Source of the DNA: Litorivivens sp041625495
GTDB taxonomy: Bacteria > Pseudomonadota > Gammaproteobacteria > Pseudomonadales > Spongiibacteraceae
Length of the DNA stretch: 41,085 nt
Assembly (NCBI RefSeq): GCF_041625495.1
Contig: NZ_JBFJTH010000012.1
Span: 1-41,085, forward strand
Direction: 5' to 3'
The position numbers and the translations under genes are program-made. Position 1 is the stretch's first letter. Each line of letters opens with the position of its first letter. The notes beneath the pieces are model-generated. The model saw only the letters and a list, made by a program, of their open reading frames with translations, did not search any database and was not told the origin of the DNA. Positions 15,063 to 22,677 of this stretch are shown piece after piece.

Positions 15063-15809
15063 ATGTTTCAGCAACTACCGGAAGGCAAGCGACTCGCCTA
15101 TCTGGACGCGATGGGCGTGGAAAGCTTCTTCCCGCGTATCGCTTTGCCAGGCGCGCCGCCGCCGGTACTGTGTGAAACCCTGCCAGAGCCGGTGACTACA
15201 GATGCAGGCCCGCCAGCGGCTGGCGTGGAACCGGTTTCTGTGCGGCCTGCCACGTCTGCGGCGCCCGAGATCAATAGGGAAGCCTTGCTGAAAGACCTGC
15301 TGCCGCGCGAAAAATCGGCGCCGACAGCGGCAGCCACAAAGCCAGCAACAGCCGAAGCAAAACCGCAAGAAAGGCTTCAGTTCACCCTGCGATTTTATCA
15401 GGTGGCCGGTCTTGCCATGATTGTTGACAGCTCACCTGCGGCCACACCAGAGCCCGCAATTGTGCGGTTTACGGCCAACCTGCTGTTGGCAATATCGCGT
15501 CTGGACGGAGAATGGGAAGGGAGCATCAAAGACAGCCTTCACCATCACCTGTTTCGCTGGCCTCTGGTAGGCAATGCCCAGATTGAACAGGGCGCCACAG
15601 CGGCACGCGAGGCCGTCACGGCAGCGGTGCAGGCCAACTGTGAACGCCATGCAATTCCCCGAATACTGCTGCTGGGTGAACAAGCGGCAGACTTTGGTGC
15701 GGGTGATTATTCTCATTGTCGAGTGTTGAGCAGTCACAGCGTATCCCATTTTCTGATGAACCCACTGGCGAAACGGGCACTGTGGCAGAGCCTGCAGGCA
15801 TGGGGCTGA
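15063..15809 (+). CDS. holD: DNA polymerase III psi subunit (HolD), cryptic pseudomonad type
   Basis: A 248-residue protein that looks unremarkable until its ends are compared with HolD. The N-terminus (RLAYLDAMGVESFFPRIALP) matches the short psi segment that docks on the clamp-loader collar (Escherichia coli: LQQLGITQWSLRRPGA). The C-terminus (SHFLMNPLAKRALWQSL) matches NPTARAALWQQI of psi. Between them lies a disordered Pro/Ala-rich linker (about residues 38-105), which makes the protein about twice the enteric length. The next gene is rimI, as in the holD-rimI operon of enterics. The role would be linking the clamp loader to SSB through chi. Assignment rests on the two termini and synteny. 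Confidence 0.75.
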   Translation: MFQQLPEGKRLAYLDAMGVESFFPRIALPGAPPPVLCETLPEPVTTDAGPPAAGVEPVSVRPATSAAPEINREALLKDLLPREKSAPTAAATKPATAEAKPQERLQFTLRFYQVAGLAMIVDSSPAATPEPAIVRFTANLLLAISRLDGEWEGSIKDSLHHHLFRWPLVGNAQIEQGATAAREAVTAAVQANCERHAIPRILLLGEQAADFGAGDYSHCRVLSSHSVSHFLMNPLAKRALWQSLQAWG

Positions 15810-16270
15810 GCCTTTCCTCGCCAGAGGTGGATAGGCTGGGCGTCGACGAGCTCGACGCGGTAATGACACTGGAACGCAGCGCTGGGCCATACTGCTGGAG
15901 CAAGGCAGACTGGAAAAGCAGCCTGGAGCAGGATTTATGCTACAAACTGGTTGCAGACAATGAATTACTGGCGGTCGCGGCATTTTCTGTGGTCTGCGAT
16001 GAGGTAAGCCTGCTGAATATCGCGGTGCCTGCAGCCTGTCAGGGGCGGGGCTATGCCAGCCACCTGTTGCAGCACTGTCTTGCAGCGTTTGCTGCACAAC
16101 ATCTGAAACACTGTTTTCTGGAAGTGCGGCGTTCAAATACGGCTGCGTTGGCGCTATACAAAAAGCTCGGTTTTGCCAGTATTGGCGAGCGCAAAAATTA
16201 TTACCCAGTGGCAGGCGGGCGTGAAGACGCGCTGGTTTTGCTCTGCCAATTACAACGGAAGGAGCAGTAG
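15800..16270 (+). CDS. rimI: ribosomal protein S18-alanine N-acetyltransferase RimI
   Basis: A GNAT-family enzyme of 156 residues that acetylates the N-terminal alanine of ribosomal protein S18. The acetyl-CoA loop is VPAACQGRGYASHLL; the RimI-specific C-terminal part is RRSNTAALALYKKLGF followed by GERKNYYP, with the expected active-site Glu and Tyr. ATG at 15800 overlaps the end of holD by ten bases and aligns with the usual RimI start; an upstream in-frame ATG would add 28 residues of holD-overlapping sequence. It is translationally coupled to holD. Confidence 0.92.
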   Translation: MGLSLSSPEVDRLGVDELDAVMTLERSAGPYCWSKADWKSSLEQDLCYKLVADNELLAVAAFSVVCDEVSLLNIAVPAACQGRGYASHLLQHCLAAFAAQHLKHCFLEVRRSNTAALALYKKLGFASIGERKNYYPVAGGREDALVLLCQLQRKEQ

Positions 16271-16271
16271 C

Positions 16272-16673
16272 ATGCGTGAATTGGAAACCGACTGGTGGTT
16301 TCTGTCGTTGCCGGAGGACTGGGTAGTTGATCAGGATGACGACAGCATTGTCATTACGGACCCGGACGAAGTCGGTGTGATCACCCTGACCTCTCTGATT
16401 ACCGACGGTGAACGCGATATCGAGGCCGGTATTCACGCATTGCTGGAATCTCTGGATGTAAACCTCAAGTCGGTTGAACCGACGATGCTGGGCGATTTCG
16501 ATGGTTTCTATCAGGAATTTGTCGACGGTGACGACTGGGTGCGTGAGTGGTATCTGGGCAGCGAGCACTGTCTGCTTTTGGTAAGTTACGACTGCGATCC
16601 TGAAAACCGGATGATGGATCGGGAAGTGGTGGACCAGATTCTGGACACGCTGTCGCTTAAGGAAACCTCCTAA
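16272..16673 (+). CDS. conserved hypothetical acidic protein downstream of rimI
   Basis: A 133-residue, strongly acidic soluble protein of unknown function. GGAGCAG precedes the ATG, which lies immediately after the rimI stop. The sequence begins MRELETDWWFLSLPEDW and includes GDFDGFYQEFVDGDDWVREW, with alternating hydrophobic strands that suggest a compact alpha/beta fold. A similar small gene follows rimI in pseudomonads, so it is likely a conserved member of the leuA-holD-rimI run rather than chance. No catalytic motif is visible. Confidence 0.8.
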   Translation: MRELETDWWFLSLPEDWVVDQDDDSIVITDPDEVGVITLTSLITDGERDIEAGIHALLESLDVNLKSVEPTMLGDFDGFYQEFVDGDDWVREWYLGSEHCLLLVSYDCDPENRMMDREVVDQILDTLSLKETS

Positions 16674-16706
16674 TCCGGGGCGCCGTACAATCCGATGGAA
16701 GAACGC

Positions 16707-17867
16707 ATGGCACCCAAACCGTTTACAGTTGCGATTAGCGACGATGACATTGTCGATCTGCATCAGCGCCTAGACAGAGCTCGCTGGCCAGATCAGCTTA
16801 ATACCTCAGATTGGGCTTACGGCACCGACCTGGCTACCTTGCAAGCACTAGTGCACTACTGGCGGCACGATTTCGATTGGCGCCAGCAGGAAGCGGCGCT
16901 GAATCGCTACAACCAGTTTACGCTGGCGTTCGACGGTCTTACCACGCACTTTATTCACCAGCGTTCACCCCACGCAAACGCCACTCCCTTGTTGATTAAC
17001 CACGGCTGGCCGGGCTCTATTGTGGAGTTCCTCGACGTGCTGCCGCGCCTGCTGGAGCCGGAAAAATATGGCGGTCGCGTTGAAGACGCGTTTCATGTGG
17101 TTGCGCCTTCACTGCCCGGCTATGCTTTTTCAGAGGCCGCCAAGTCACCGGGCATGCACACCCGCGCCATTGCCGAGCGGCACAGCAAATTGATGGCGCT
17201 GTTGGGCTATGACAGCTACTTGTGCCAGGGTGGCGACTGGGGAGCCATGATTACCCGGCAGTTAGCCGATCTTGACCCACAACACTGTAAAGGTGTGCAC
17301 TTCAATATGTTGCTGGCCGGGCCGCCGGCAGACGGCGATCCTATGGCCGGAGTCAGCGAGCAGGAGCGACAGCGGCTGCAGGGCGATGCCGCCTTTGCCA
17401 AAGAAGGGATGGGTTACTACAAGCTGCAGGCCACGCGGCCGCAAACGCTCGGCTATGGGCTGAATGATTCGCCGGTAGGCTTGTGTGCTTGGCTTACCGA
17501 AAAGTTTTACAGCTGGACGGACTGCGATGGCGACATTCGCAATGCGGTGAGCTGGGACCGCTTACTGACCAATATATCCCTGTACTGGTTTACGCAGTCC
17601 ATTACCTCATCGACGCGGCTTTATTTCGAGCATCGCCGACACAAAGACACGGTGCAGCGGGTGAAACTGCCCACTGGAGCCACTATTTATCCCGGTGAAC
17701 TGGTGCGGCCGCCACGGGCATGGGCTGAGGCGAGCTACAATCTCATACACTGGTTTGAAGCGGAGAAAGGTGGCCACTTCGCCGCGCTGGAGCAACCGCA
17801 GGTGTTTGCTGAAGAGCTCTGGCGTTTCGCTCAGGCCTTGCAGACGCGAGGCGATTTGCCTGCCTAA
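16707..17867 (+). CDS. epoxide hydrolase (alpha/beta hydrolase with EHN domain)
   Basis: A 386-residue relative of microsomal and juvenile-hormone epoxide hydrolases, which open epoxides to diols through an ester intermediate. The N-terminal EHN domain (RLDRARWPDQ, Y-W-R-H-DFDWR) covers about residues 1-105. The hydrolase core has the oxyanion motif HGWPGS, the nucleophile D177 in QGGDWGAM and the base H357 in GGHFAALEQP. Tyr residues in the cap region (for example YNL, YWFTQS) are available for epoxide activation. ATG at 16707 follows GGAAGA; an ATG at 16695 is an alternative. Downstream is a GCCCGC hairpin. Confidence 0.9.
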   Translation: MAPKPFTVAISDDDIVDLHQRLDRARWPDQLNTSDWAYGTDLATLQALVHYWRHDFDWRQQEAALNRYNQFTLAFDGLTTHFIHQRSPHANATPLLINHGWPGSIVEFLDVLPRLLEPEKYGGRVEDAFHVVAPSLPGYAFSEAAKSPGMHTRAIAERHSKLMALLGYDSYLCQGGDWGAMITRQLADLDPQHCKGVHFNMLLAGPPADGDPMAGVSEQERQRLQGDAAFAKEGMGYYKLQATRPQTLGYGLNDSPVGLCAWLTEKFYSWTDCDGDIRNAVSWDRLLTNISLYWFTQSITSSTRLYFEHRRHKDTVQRVKLPTGATIYPGELVRPPRAWAEASYNLIHWFEAEKGGHFAALEQPQVFAEELWRFAQALQTRGDLPA

Positions 17868-17879
17868 TCGGCGGCAAAC

Positions 17880-17898
17880 GCCCGCAGGGCGGGCATTT
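17880..17898 (+). terminator. hairpin after the epoxide hydrolase
   Basis: GCCCGC (17880-17885), loop AGG and GCGGGC (17889-17894), followed by ATTT. The stem is strong but the T run is short, so termination is probably partial. Confidence 0.6.
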
Positions 17899-18048
17899 AA
17901 CGGTTTGTGCCCTGTCGGTTGAAGACACGTCTGGACTCTCCAGGACCCTCCAGGACCCAGCGCGTCCACTGACATGCCATGTCGTGTACGCGCCAGGCCC
18001 CAGCAGACAGAATAGGCGGCTCGTTTATTCTGATCGTTAGGGGACACC

Positions 18049-19836
18049 ATGGCAGCACCAATACTCAGCGAACGTGATCTGCAGTTTATGCTTTATGAGC
18101 TGTTCGACGCAGAAGCCCTGACTGAGCGGCCTCGCTATAGCGACCATAGCCGCGAAACCTTTAATGCCTCCATCGATACCGGCCGTCAGATTGCGGAAAA
18201 GTATTTCATTCCAATTCGCCAGAAGGTCGATACCGACCAGCCGACCTTCGACGGCGAAAAAGTGCACATGATCCCGGAAATAAAAACAGCGGTTGATGCG
18301 GCGACAGAGGCCGGCTTTGTGTCAGCGACAGCTGACTATGAGCTGGGCGGTATGCAACTGCCACCGATTGTCGCATCGGCAGCCTCTGCCTACCTGACAG
18401 CCGCAGGCAGCACAACGCTGGGTTATTTGAGTTTGACCAACGCCAACTGCAACCTGATCGAAGCTCATGGCACGCAGGAACAGATTGAGACCTGGGTGCG
18501 TCCCATGCGAGAAGGGCGTTTTGCTGGCACCATGGCCATGACAGAGCCCGGTGCGGGCTCTGGCCTGGCGGATCTGACCACCTCGGCGGTGAAGTCAGAT
18601 GACGGTAGCTATCGCGTTACCGGCTCCAAGATTTTCATCTCCGGTGGTGACCATGAACTGAACGAGAACATTGTTCATTTGGTGCTGGCGCGGGTGAAAG
18701 GGGCGCCGAAAGGTGTGAAGGGAATATCGCTGTTCATTGTGCCTAAGTTTCTGGTCAATGAGGATGGCTCGCTGGGTGAGCGCAACGACGTGGCGCTTGC
18801 TGGTCTTTTCCACAAGATGGGTGGTCGGGGGCAGACCTCTACCGCCTTGAGCTTTGGTGAAAAAGACGGGGCTGTCGGCTACCTCGTGGGCGAGGAAAAC
18901 AAAGGGCTTTCCTATATGTTCCATATGATGAACGAAGCCCGGATTATGGTGGGAACCGGTGCGGCAGTCATGGCGCTGACCGGATATCAATATTCGCTGC
19001 ACTATGCCCGCGAACGCCCGCAAGGCCGTATTCCCTCCCAGAAAGACCCCAATTCACCGCCGGTGAATATCATTGAACACGCCGATGTGCGGCGTATGCT
19101 GTTGGCCCAAAAGGCCTTCGCAGAGGGCGGGTTTGCGCTATGTCTGCTCGGGGCACAATTGGCGGATGACGAAAAGACGGCACCCACGGAAGAAGAGCGA
19201 CAGCAGGCACACCTGTTGCTGGATTTTCTCACGCCGATGATCAAATCCTGGCCGTCGGAATACGGGCCGGAAGCCAACGACTTGGCGATTCAGGTATTGG
19301 GCGGTCACGGCTACATCAACGAGCATCCGGTAGAAATGTTCTACCGCGACAACCGCCTGAATCCCATTCACGAGGGCACAACGGGTATTCAGTCGCTGGA
19401 TTTGCTGGCGCGCAAAGTACCGATGAATAATCTCGCAGGCTACAAAGCCTGCCTTGCCGAGATTCAGAAGACGATCAGTCAGGCCGAAGGCGGAGAGCTG
19501 GCTGCTGAAGCGGCGCAGCTGACCGATGCACTGGCGACCTTACAGAAAACCACAGAAAGCCTGCTGGGCGCGATGATGGAAAAGCCCATTGATCTGGCGC
19601 TGGCCAATTCGGTGAAATACCTCGATATGTTTGGTCATGTCGTTATCGCCTGGTTGTGGTTGAAGCAGGGCCTGATTGCCCAGCAGAAACTCGGATCCGA
19701 CCCCGGTTTCTATCAGGGCAAGCTGCAGGCGATGCGCTACTTTTTCCGCTATGAACTGCCGCTGATCGAGGTGTGGTCTAAGGTTCTTCGAGATTTGGAC
19801 AGTACTTGCCTGGATATGCAGGATGAGTGGTTTTAA
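18049..19836 (+). CDS. acyl-CoA dehydrogenase (four-domain, FadE5/DmdC-like)
   Basis: An FAD enzyme that makes the trans-2,3 double bond in acyl-CoA, the first step of beta-oxidation. It has 595 residues, the long form with an extra N-terminal helical segment and a C-terminal extension. Core motifs are GTMAMTEPGAGSGLADL (flavin-binding strand), KIFISGGDHE and QVLGGHGYINEHPVE. The catalytic base is E442 in NPIHEGTTGIQ, the position used by this subfamily. AGGGGA precedes the ATG. It is followed by a weak terminator-like hairpin (19840-19852), so it may be transcribed apart from the three-gene set downstream. Substrate chain length cannot be read. Confidence 0.94.
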   Translation: MAAPILSERDLQFMLYELFDAEALTERPRYSDHSRETFNASIDTGRQIAEKYFIPIRQKVDTDQPTFDGEKVHMIPEIKTAVDAATEAGFVSATADYELGGMQLPPIVASAASAYLTAAGSTTLGYLSLTNANCNLIEAHGTQEQIETWVRPMREGRFAGTMAMTEPGAGSGLADLTTSAVKSDDGSYRVTGSKIFISGGDHELNENIVHLVLARVKGAPKGVKGISLFIVPKFLVNEDGSLGERNDVALAGLFHKMGGRGQTSTALSFGEKDGAVGYLVGEENKGLSYMFHMMNEARIMVGTGAAVMALTGYQYSLHYARERPQGRIPSQKDPNSPPVNIIEHADVRRMLLAQKAFAEGGFALCLLGAQLADDEKTAPTEEERQQAHLLLDFLTPMIKSWPSEYGPEANDLAIQVLGGHGYINEHPVEMFYRDNRLNPIHEGTTGIQSLDLLARKVPMNNLAGYKACLAEIQKTISQAEGGELAAEAAQLTDALATLQKTTESLLGAMMEKPIDLALANSVKYLDMFGHVVIAWLWLKQGLIAQQKLGSDPGFYQGKLQAMRYFFRYELPLIEVWSKVLRDLDSTCLDMQDEWF

Positions 19837-19928
19837 ATAGGGTGTTGCGCCCCTTTACGTCACTTTCGCGTACCTATCGTGTAGCTGTTGTGTAATTAAG
19901 GTGACAGTACTCAGGAGCGATACCGTTT

Positions 19929-19955
19929 TATAATCCCCTCTTTCATCGAGAGGGG
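19929..19955 (+). promoter_or_regulatory. -10 element with overlapping palindrome before the MaoC-SDR-thiolase operon
   Basis: A perfect TATAAT (19929-19934) is followed without a gap by CCCCTCT-TTCATCG-AGAGGGG (19935-19955). The transcription start should fall inside this inverted repeat, which could be a repressor operator or a 5' leader hairpin. No good -35 hexamer is seen at 16-18 bases. Confidence 0.5.
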
Positions 19956-19997
19956 AGTACGCTTAGGGAATTTCCCAATCAATAAGGAGAAGCACGC

Positions 19998-20456
19998 ATG
20001 CAAGTCGTAAAAAAAGAAGACCTTCAAGGCTGGATTGGCAAAGAGCTGAGCCCGTCGGACTGGTTGGAAGTGACTCAGGATCGTGTAAACCAGTTTGCCG
20101 ACTGCACGCTTGATCATCAGTTTATTCACGTAGATCCGGAAAAAGCCGCGCAAACGCCTTTTGGTGGGCCAATCGCCCACGGCTTCTTAAGTCTGTCTCT
20201 GCTGTCACATTTTTCTGAGCAGTACAGTCTCGTGATTGATGGTATGCAAATGGGTATCAACTATGGTTTCGATAAGGTGCGTTTTCTGGCGCCAGTGAGA
20301 GTGGGTAAACGCATCCGTGCCAATGCGCGGGTAGTGGCTATCGACGAGACCAAGCCGGGGCAGTTCCGAATGAAATCTGAAGTTACCGTAGAAATAGAAG
20401 GTGAAGACAAGCCGGCGCTGATCGCCGAGTGGCTCACCGTTCAAGTTGTCGCATAA
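19998..20456 (+). CDS. MaoC-like (R)-specific enoyl-CoA hydratase
   Basis: A hot-dog fold hydratase of 152 residues. The hydratase-2 motif reads FADCTLDHQFIHVDPEKA, giving the catalytic pair D39 and H44, followed by TPFGGPIAHGFLSLSLL. It should hydrate trans-2-enoyl-CoA to the (R)-3-hydroxyacyl-CoA. AAGGAGAAG precedes the ATG. It is the first gene of a tight operon with an HSD17B4-like SDR and a thiolase, so its product is probably used directly by the next enzyme. Confidence 0.93.
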   Translation: MQVVKKEDLQGWIGKELSPSDWLEVTQDRVNQFADCTLDHQFIHVDPEKAAQTPFGGPIAHGFLSLSLLSHFSEQYSLVIDGMQMGINYGFDKVRFLAPVRVGKRIRANARVVAIDETKPGQFRMKSEVTVEIEGEDKPALIAEWLTVQVVA

Positions 20457-20467
20457 AGGAGAAATCA

Positions 20468-21385
20468 ATGTCTGTACGTTTTGATGGCAAAGTCGCCATT
20501 GTTACTGGTGCCGGTAACGGTCTGGGTAAATCACATGCACTGGAGCTGGCCGCGCGCGGCGCCAAGGTGGTGGTTAACGATCTGGGCGGTGCCCGTGATG
20601 GCAGTGGTGCCTCTTCTGATGCCGCTAAAGCGGTGGTGGCTGAGATTGAATCCAAGGGTGGTGAAGCCATCGCGCACGGCGCCAATGTGGCGGTGATGGC
20701 TGAAGTCGAAGACATGGTCAAGCAGACCATGGACAAGTGGGGCCGCGTTGACATTCTGATCAATAACGCTGGTATTTTGCGCGACAAATCCTTTTCAAAA
20801 ATGGATCTGGCGGACTTCCAGTTGGTGATGGATGTTCATGTGATGGGATCCGTGAACTGCACCAAGGCGGTTTGGGAAATCATGAAGGCACAGGAGTATG
20901 GCCGCATCGTTATGACGACATCCTCCAGTGGCCTGTACGGAAACTTTGGTCAGACCAACTATGGCGCGGCGAAAATGGCCGTTGTTGGCTTCATGAATAC
21001 GCTGGGCCTTGAAGGCGCTAAATACAATGTGCGCACCAATGCACTGGCGCCGACCGCCGCTACGCGTATGACTGAAGATCTGATGCCTCAGGAAATACTC
21101 GACATGCTGGTACCTGAAGCAGTTACCGCCGGCGCTCTGACCCTGTGTCACGACGATGCCCCCAACCGCATGATTCTTGCGGCAGGTGGTGGTGGCTATG
21201 CCAGTGCGCGCGTGTTTGAAACCGATGGTGTGTATCTGGCGCCGCAAGACCAAACGCCTGAAGGTGTGCTGGCCAACTGGGAAGCCATTAATGATACTGG
21301 CCGCCAAGGCACCATCGAAGCGGGCATGAAGCAGTCAGAGAAGTTTCTGCTCAAAGCCCAGGCTTACCTGGAATCACTGAAGTAA
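20468..21385 (+). CDS. SDR 3-hydroxyacyl-CoA dehydrogenase, HSD17B4-like
   Basis: A 305-residue short-chain dehydrogenase closest in pattern to the dehydrogenase part of peroxisomal multifunctional enzyme 2. It has TGAGNGLGKSHALELAARGA with the nucleotide-binding glycines, VVNDLGGARDGSG, NNAGILRDKSF and the catalytic Y-x3-K in NYGAAKM after TSSSG. The C-terminal extension (about residues 240-305) is typical of this group. It should oxidise (R)-3-hydroxyacyl-CoA to 3-ketoacyl-CoA. ATG at 20468 is chosen because AAAGGAGAAA lies just upstream and it sits 11 bases after the maoC stop. Confidence 0.92.
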   Translation: MSVRFDGKVAIVTGAGNGLGKSHALELAARGAKVVVNDLGGARDGSGASSDAAKAVVAEIESKGGEAIAHGANVAVMAEVEDMVKQTMDKWGRVDILINNAGILRDKSFSKMDLADFQLVMDVHVMGSVNCTKAVWEIMKAQEYGRIVMTTSSSGLYGNFGQTNYGAAKMAVVGFMNTLGLEGAKYNVRTNALAPTAATRMTEDLMPQEILDMLVPEAVTAGALTLCHDDAPNRMILAAGGGGYASARVFETDGVYLAPQDQTPEGVLANWEAINDTGRQGTIEAGMKQSEKFLLKAQAYLESLK

Positions 21386-21394
21386 TGATTAGGT

Positions 21395-21413
21395 GCCTCT
21401 CCTGCGGAGGGGC
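21395..21413 (+). other. intercistronic hairpin
   Basis: GCCTCTCC-TGC-GGAGGGGC forms an eight-pair stem (one G-U) between the SDR and thiolase genes. It has no T run, so it is more likely an mRNA-stability or processing element than a terminator. Confidence 0.55.
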
Positions 21414-21440
21414 GTCACAGACCTGTTTAGGAAGGGAATG

Positions 21441-22622
21441 ATGAAAGACGCTGTTATTGTATCCGCTGCTCGCACCCCAATTGGCAAAGCCTACCGTGGT
21501 GCATTTAATAATCTGGAAGCTCCATCGCTGTCTTCTTTTGCAGTGCAGGCCGCCGTTGAGCGTGCCGGGGTTGATCCGAACGAAATCGACGACTGTATAT
21601 TTGGTGCGGCGCTGCAACAGGGTAGTCAGGGCGCGAACCTGGCGCGTCACGTTGCCATGGCCTCGGGCTTGCCGGTCAGCGTTTCCGGTATGACCATTGA
21701 TCGTCAGTGCTCATCGGGTTTGATGACAATTGCCACCGGCGCCAAACAGATCGTTATGGATGGTGCGCCGATGCTGATTGCAGGTGGCTGCGAATCCATT
21801 TCGCTGGTGCAGAACGAGCACATGAATGTGCACCGCATGGTTGACCCGAAATCCATTGGCAATGCACCGCACATTTATATGGGCATGCTCGATACCGCTG
21901 AGGTGGTCGCCAATCGTTATAACGTTTCTCGTGATGCGCAAGATGAGTATGCCCTGCAATCCCAGCAGCGCACTGCTGCGGCACAGGAAGCCGGTAAGTT
22001 TGACGATGAAATCGTGCCAGTAACCGCAACCAAGCTGGTAATGAACAAGGAAACCGGTGAGACCAGTGAAGAACAGGTGACCCTGACCAAGGACGAAGGT
22101 AACCGTCCTTCGACTACGCTGGAAAGCCTGCAGGGCTTGAAAGCCGTTCGCGACGGCGGGTCTATCACGGCGGGCAATGCTTCTCAGCTTTCTGATGGCG
22201 CCGCTGCGGTTGTCATGATGGACAGCAAGCTGGCCGAACAGCGCAATGTGGAGCCGCTGGGTATTTATCGTGGTATGGCTGTTGCGGGTTGTGAGCCGGA
22301 TGAAATGGGTATTGGCCCTATCTACGCGATCCCCAAGCTGCTTCAGCGCACCGGTCTGAAAATGGATGACATTGGCCTGTGGGAGCTGAACGAAGCTTTT
22401 GCGGTGCAGGTTATCTACTGTCGCGATAAGCTGGGCATTCCCAACGAGAACCTGAACGTTAACGGCGGTGCTATTTCCATTGGTCACCCTTACGGCATGA
22501 GCGGTGCACGGATGGTCATGCACGCGCTGATTGAAGGCAAGCGTCGCGGTGTGAAGTATGTTGTTGTCACCATGTGTGTCGGCGGCGGCATGGGTGCTGC
22601 TGGCTTGTTTGAGGTGGTATAA
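21441..22622 (+). CDS. acetyl-CoA acyltransferase (thiolase)
   Basis: Cleaves 3-ketoacyl-CoA with CoA to acetyl-CoA and a shortened acyl-CoA. It has 393 residues with all thiolase landmarks: nucleophile C90 in DRQCSSG, GGCESIS, the NEAFAVQ segment, the His of GGAISIGHPYGMSGARM and the second catalytic Cys in MCVGGGMGAAGLFE at the C-terminus. ATG at 21441 follows AGGAAGGG; an adjacent ATG three bases upstream is possible. It closes the hydratase-dehydrogenase-thiolase set. Confidence 0.95.
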   Translation: MKDAVIVSAARTPIGKAYRGAFNNLEAPSLSSFAVQAAVERAGVDPNEIDDCIFGAALQQGSQGANLARHVAMASGLPVSVSGMTIDRQCSSGLMTIATGAKQIVMDGAPMLIAGGCESISLVQNEHMNVHRMVDPKSIGNAPHIYMGMLDTAEVVANRYNVSRDAQDEYALQSQQRTAAAQEAGKFDDEIVPVTATKLVMNKETGETSEEQVTLTKDEGNRPSTTLESLQGLKAVRDGGSITAGNASQLSDGAAAVVMMDSKLAEQRNVEPLGIYRGMAVAGCEPDEMGIGPIYAIPKLLQRTGLKMDDIGLWELNEAFAVQVIYCRDKLGIPNENLNVNGGAISIGHPYGMSGARMVMHALIEGKRRGVKYVVVTMCVGGGMGAAGLFEVV

Positions 22623-22632
22623 GCATCGAGGC

Positions 22633-22654
22633 GGCGCCAGCATTGGCTGGCGCC
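22633..22654 (+). terminator. strong hairpin after the thiolase gene
   Basis: GGCGCCAGC (22633-22641), loop ATTG and GCTGGCGCC (22646-22654) form a perfect nine-pair stem. There is no T run after it, so it may attenuate rather than fully stop transcription into the hydrolase gene. Confidence 0.55.
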
Positions 22655-22677
22655 CATTCGCTGAAGGATCGCAATAA

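Noticed and set aside
15432..16763. 443-codon open frame on the minus strand
   Set aside because: It lies opposite holD, rimI and the following gene, which have good ribosome binding sites and family motifs. The translation has no recognisable domain and an odd composition rich in His, Gln and Arg.
17937..17958. Tandem CTCCAGGACC repeat
   Set aside because: Only two copies in a short gap, with no array or mobile-element context; not a CRISPR or regulatory array.
21711..22643. 310-codon open frame on the minus strand
   Set aside because: Antisense to the thiolase; no motifs and a His/Asn-rich composition typical of shadow frames.
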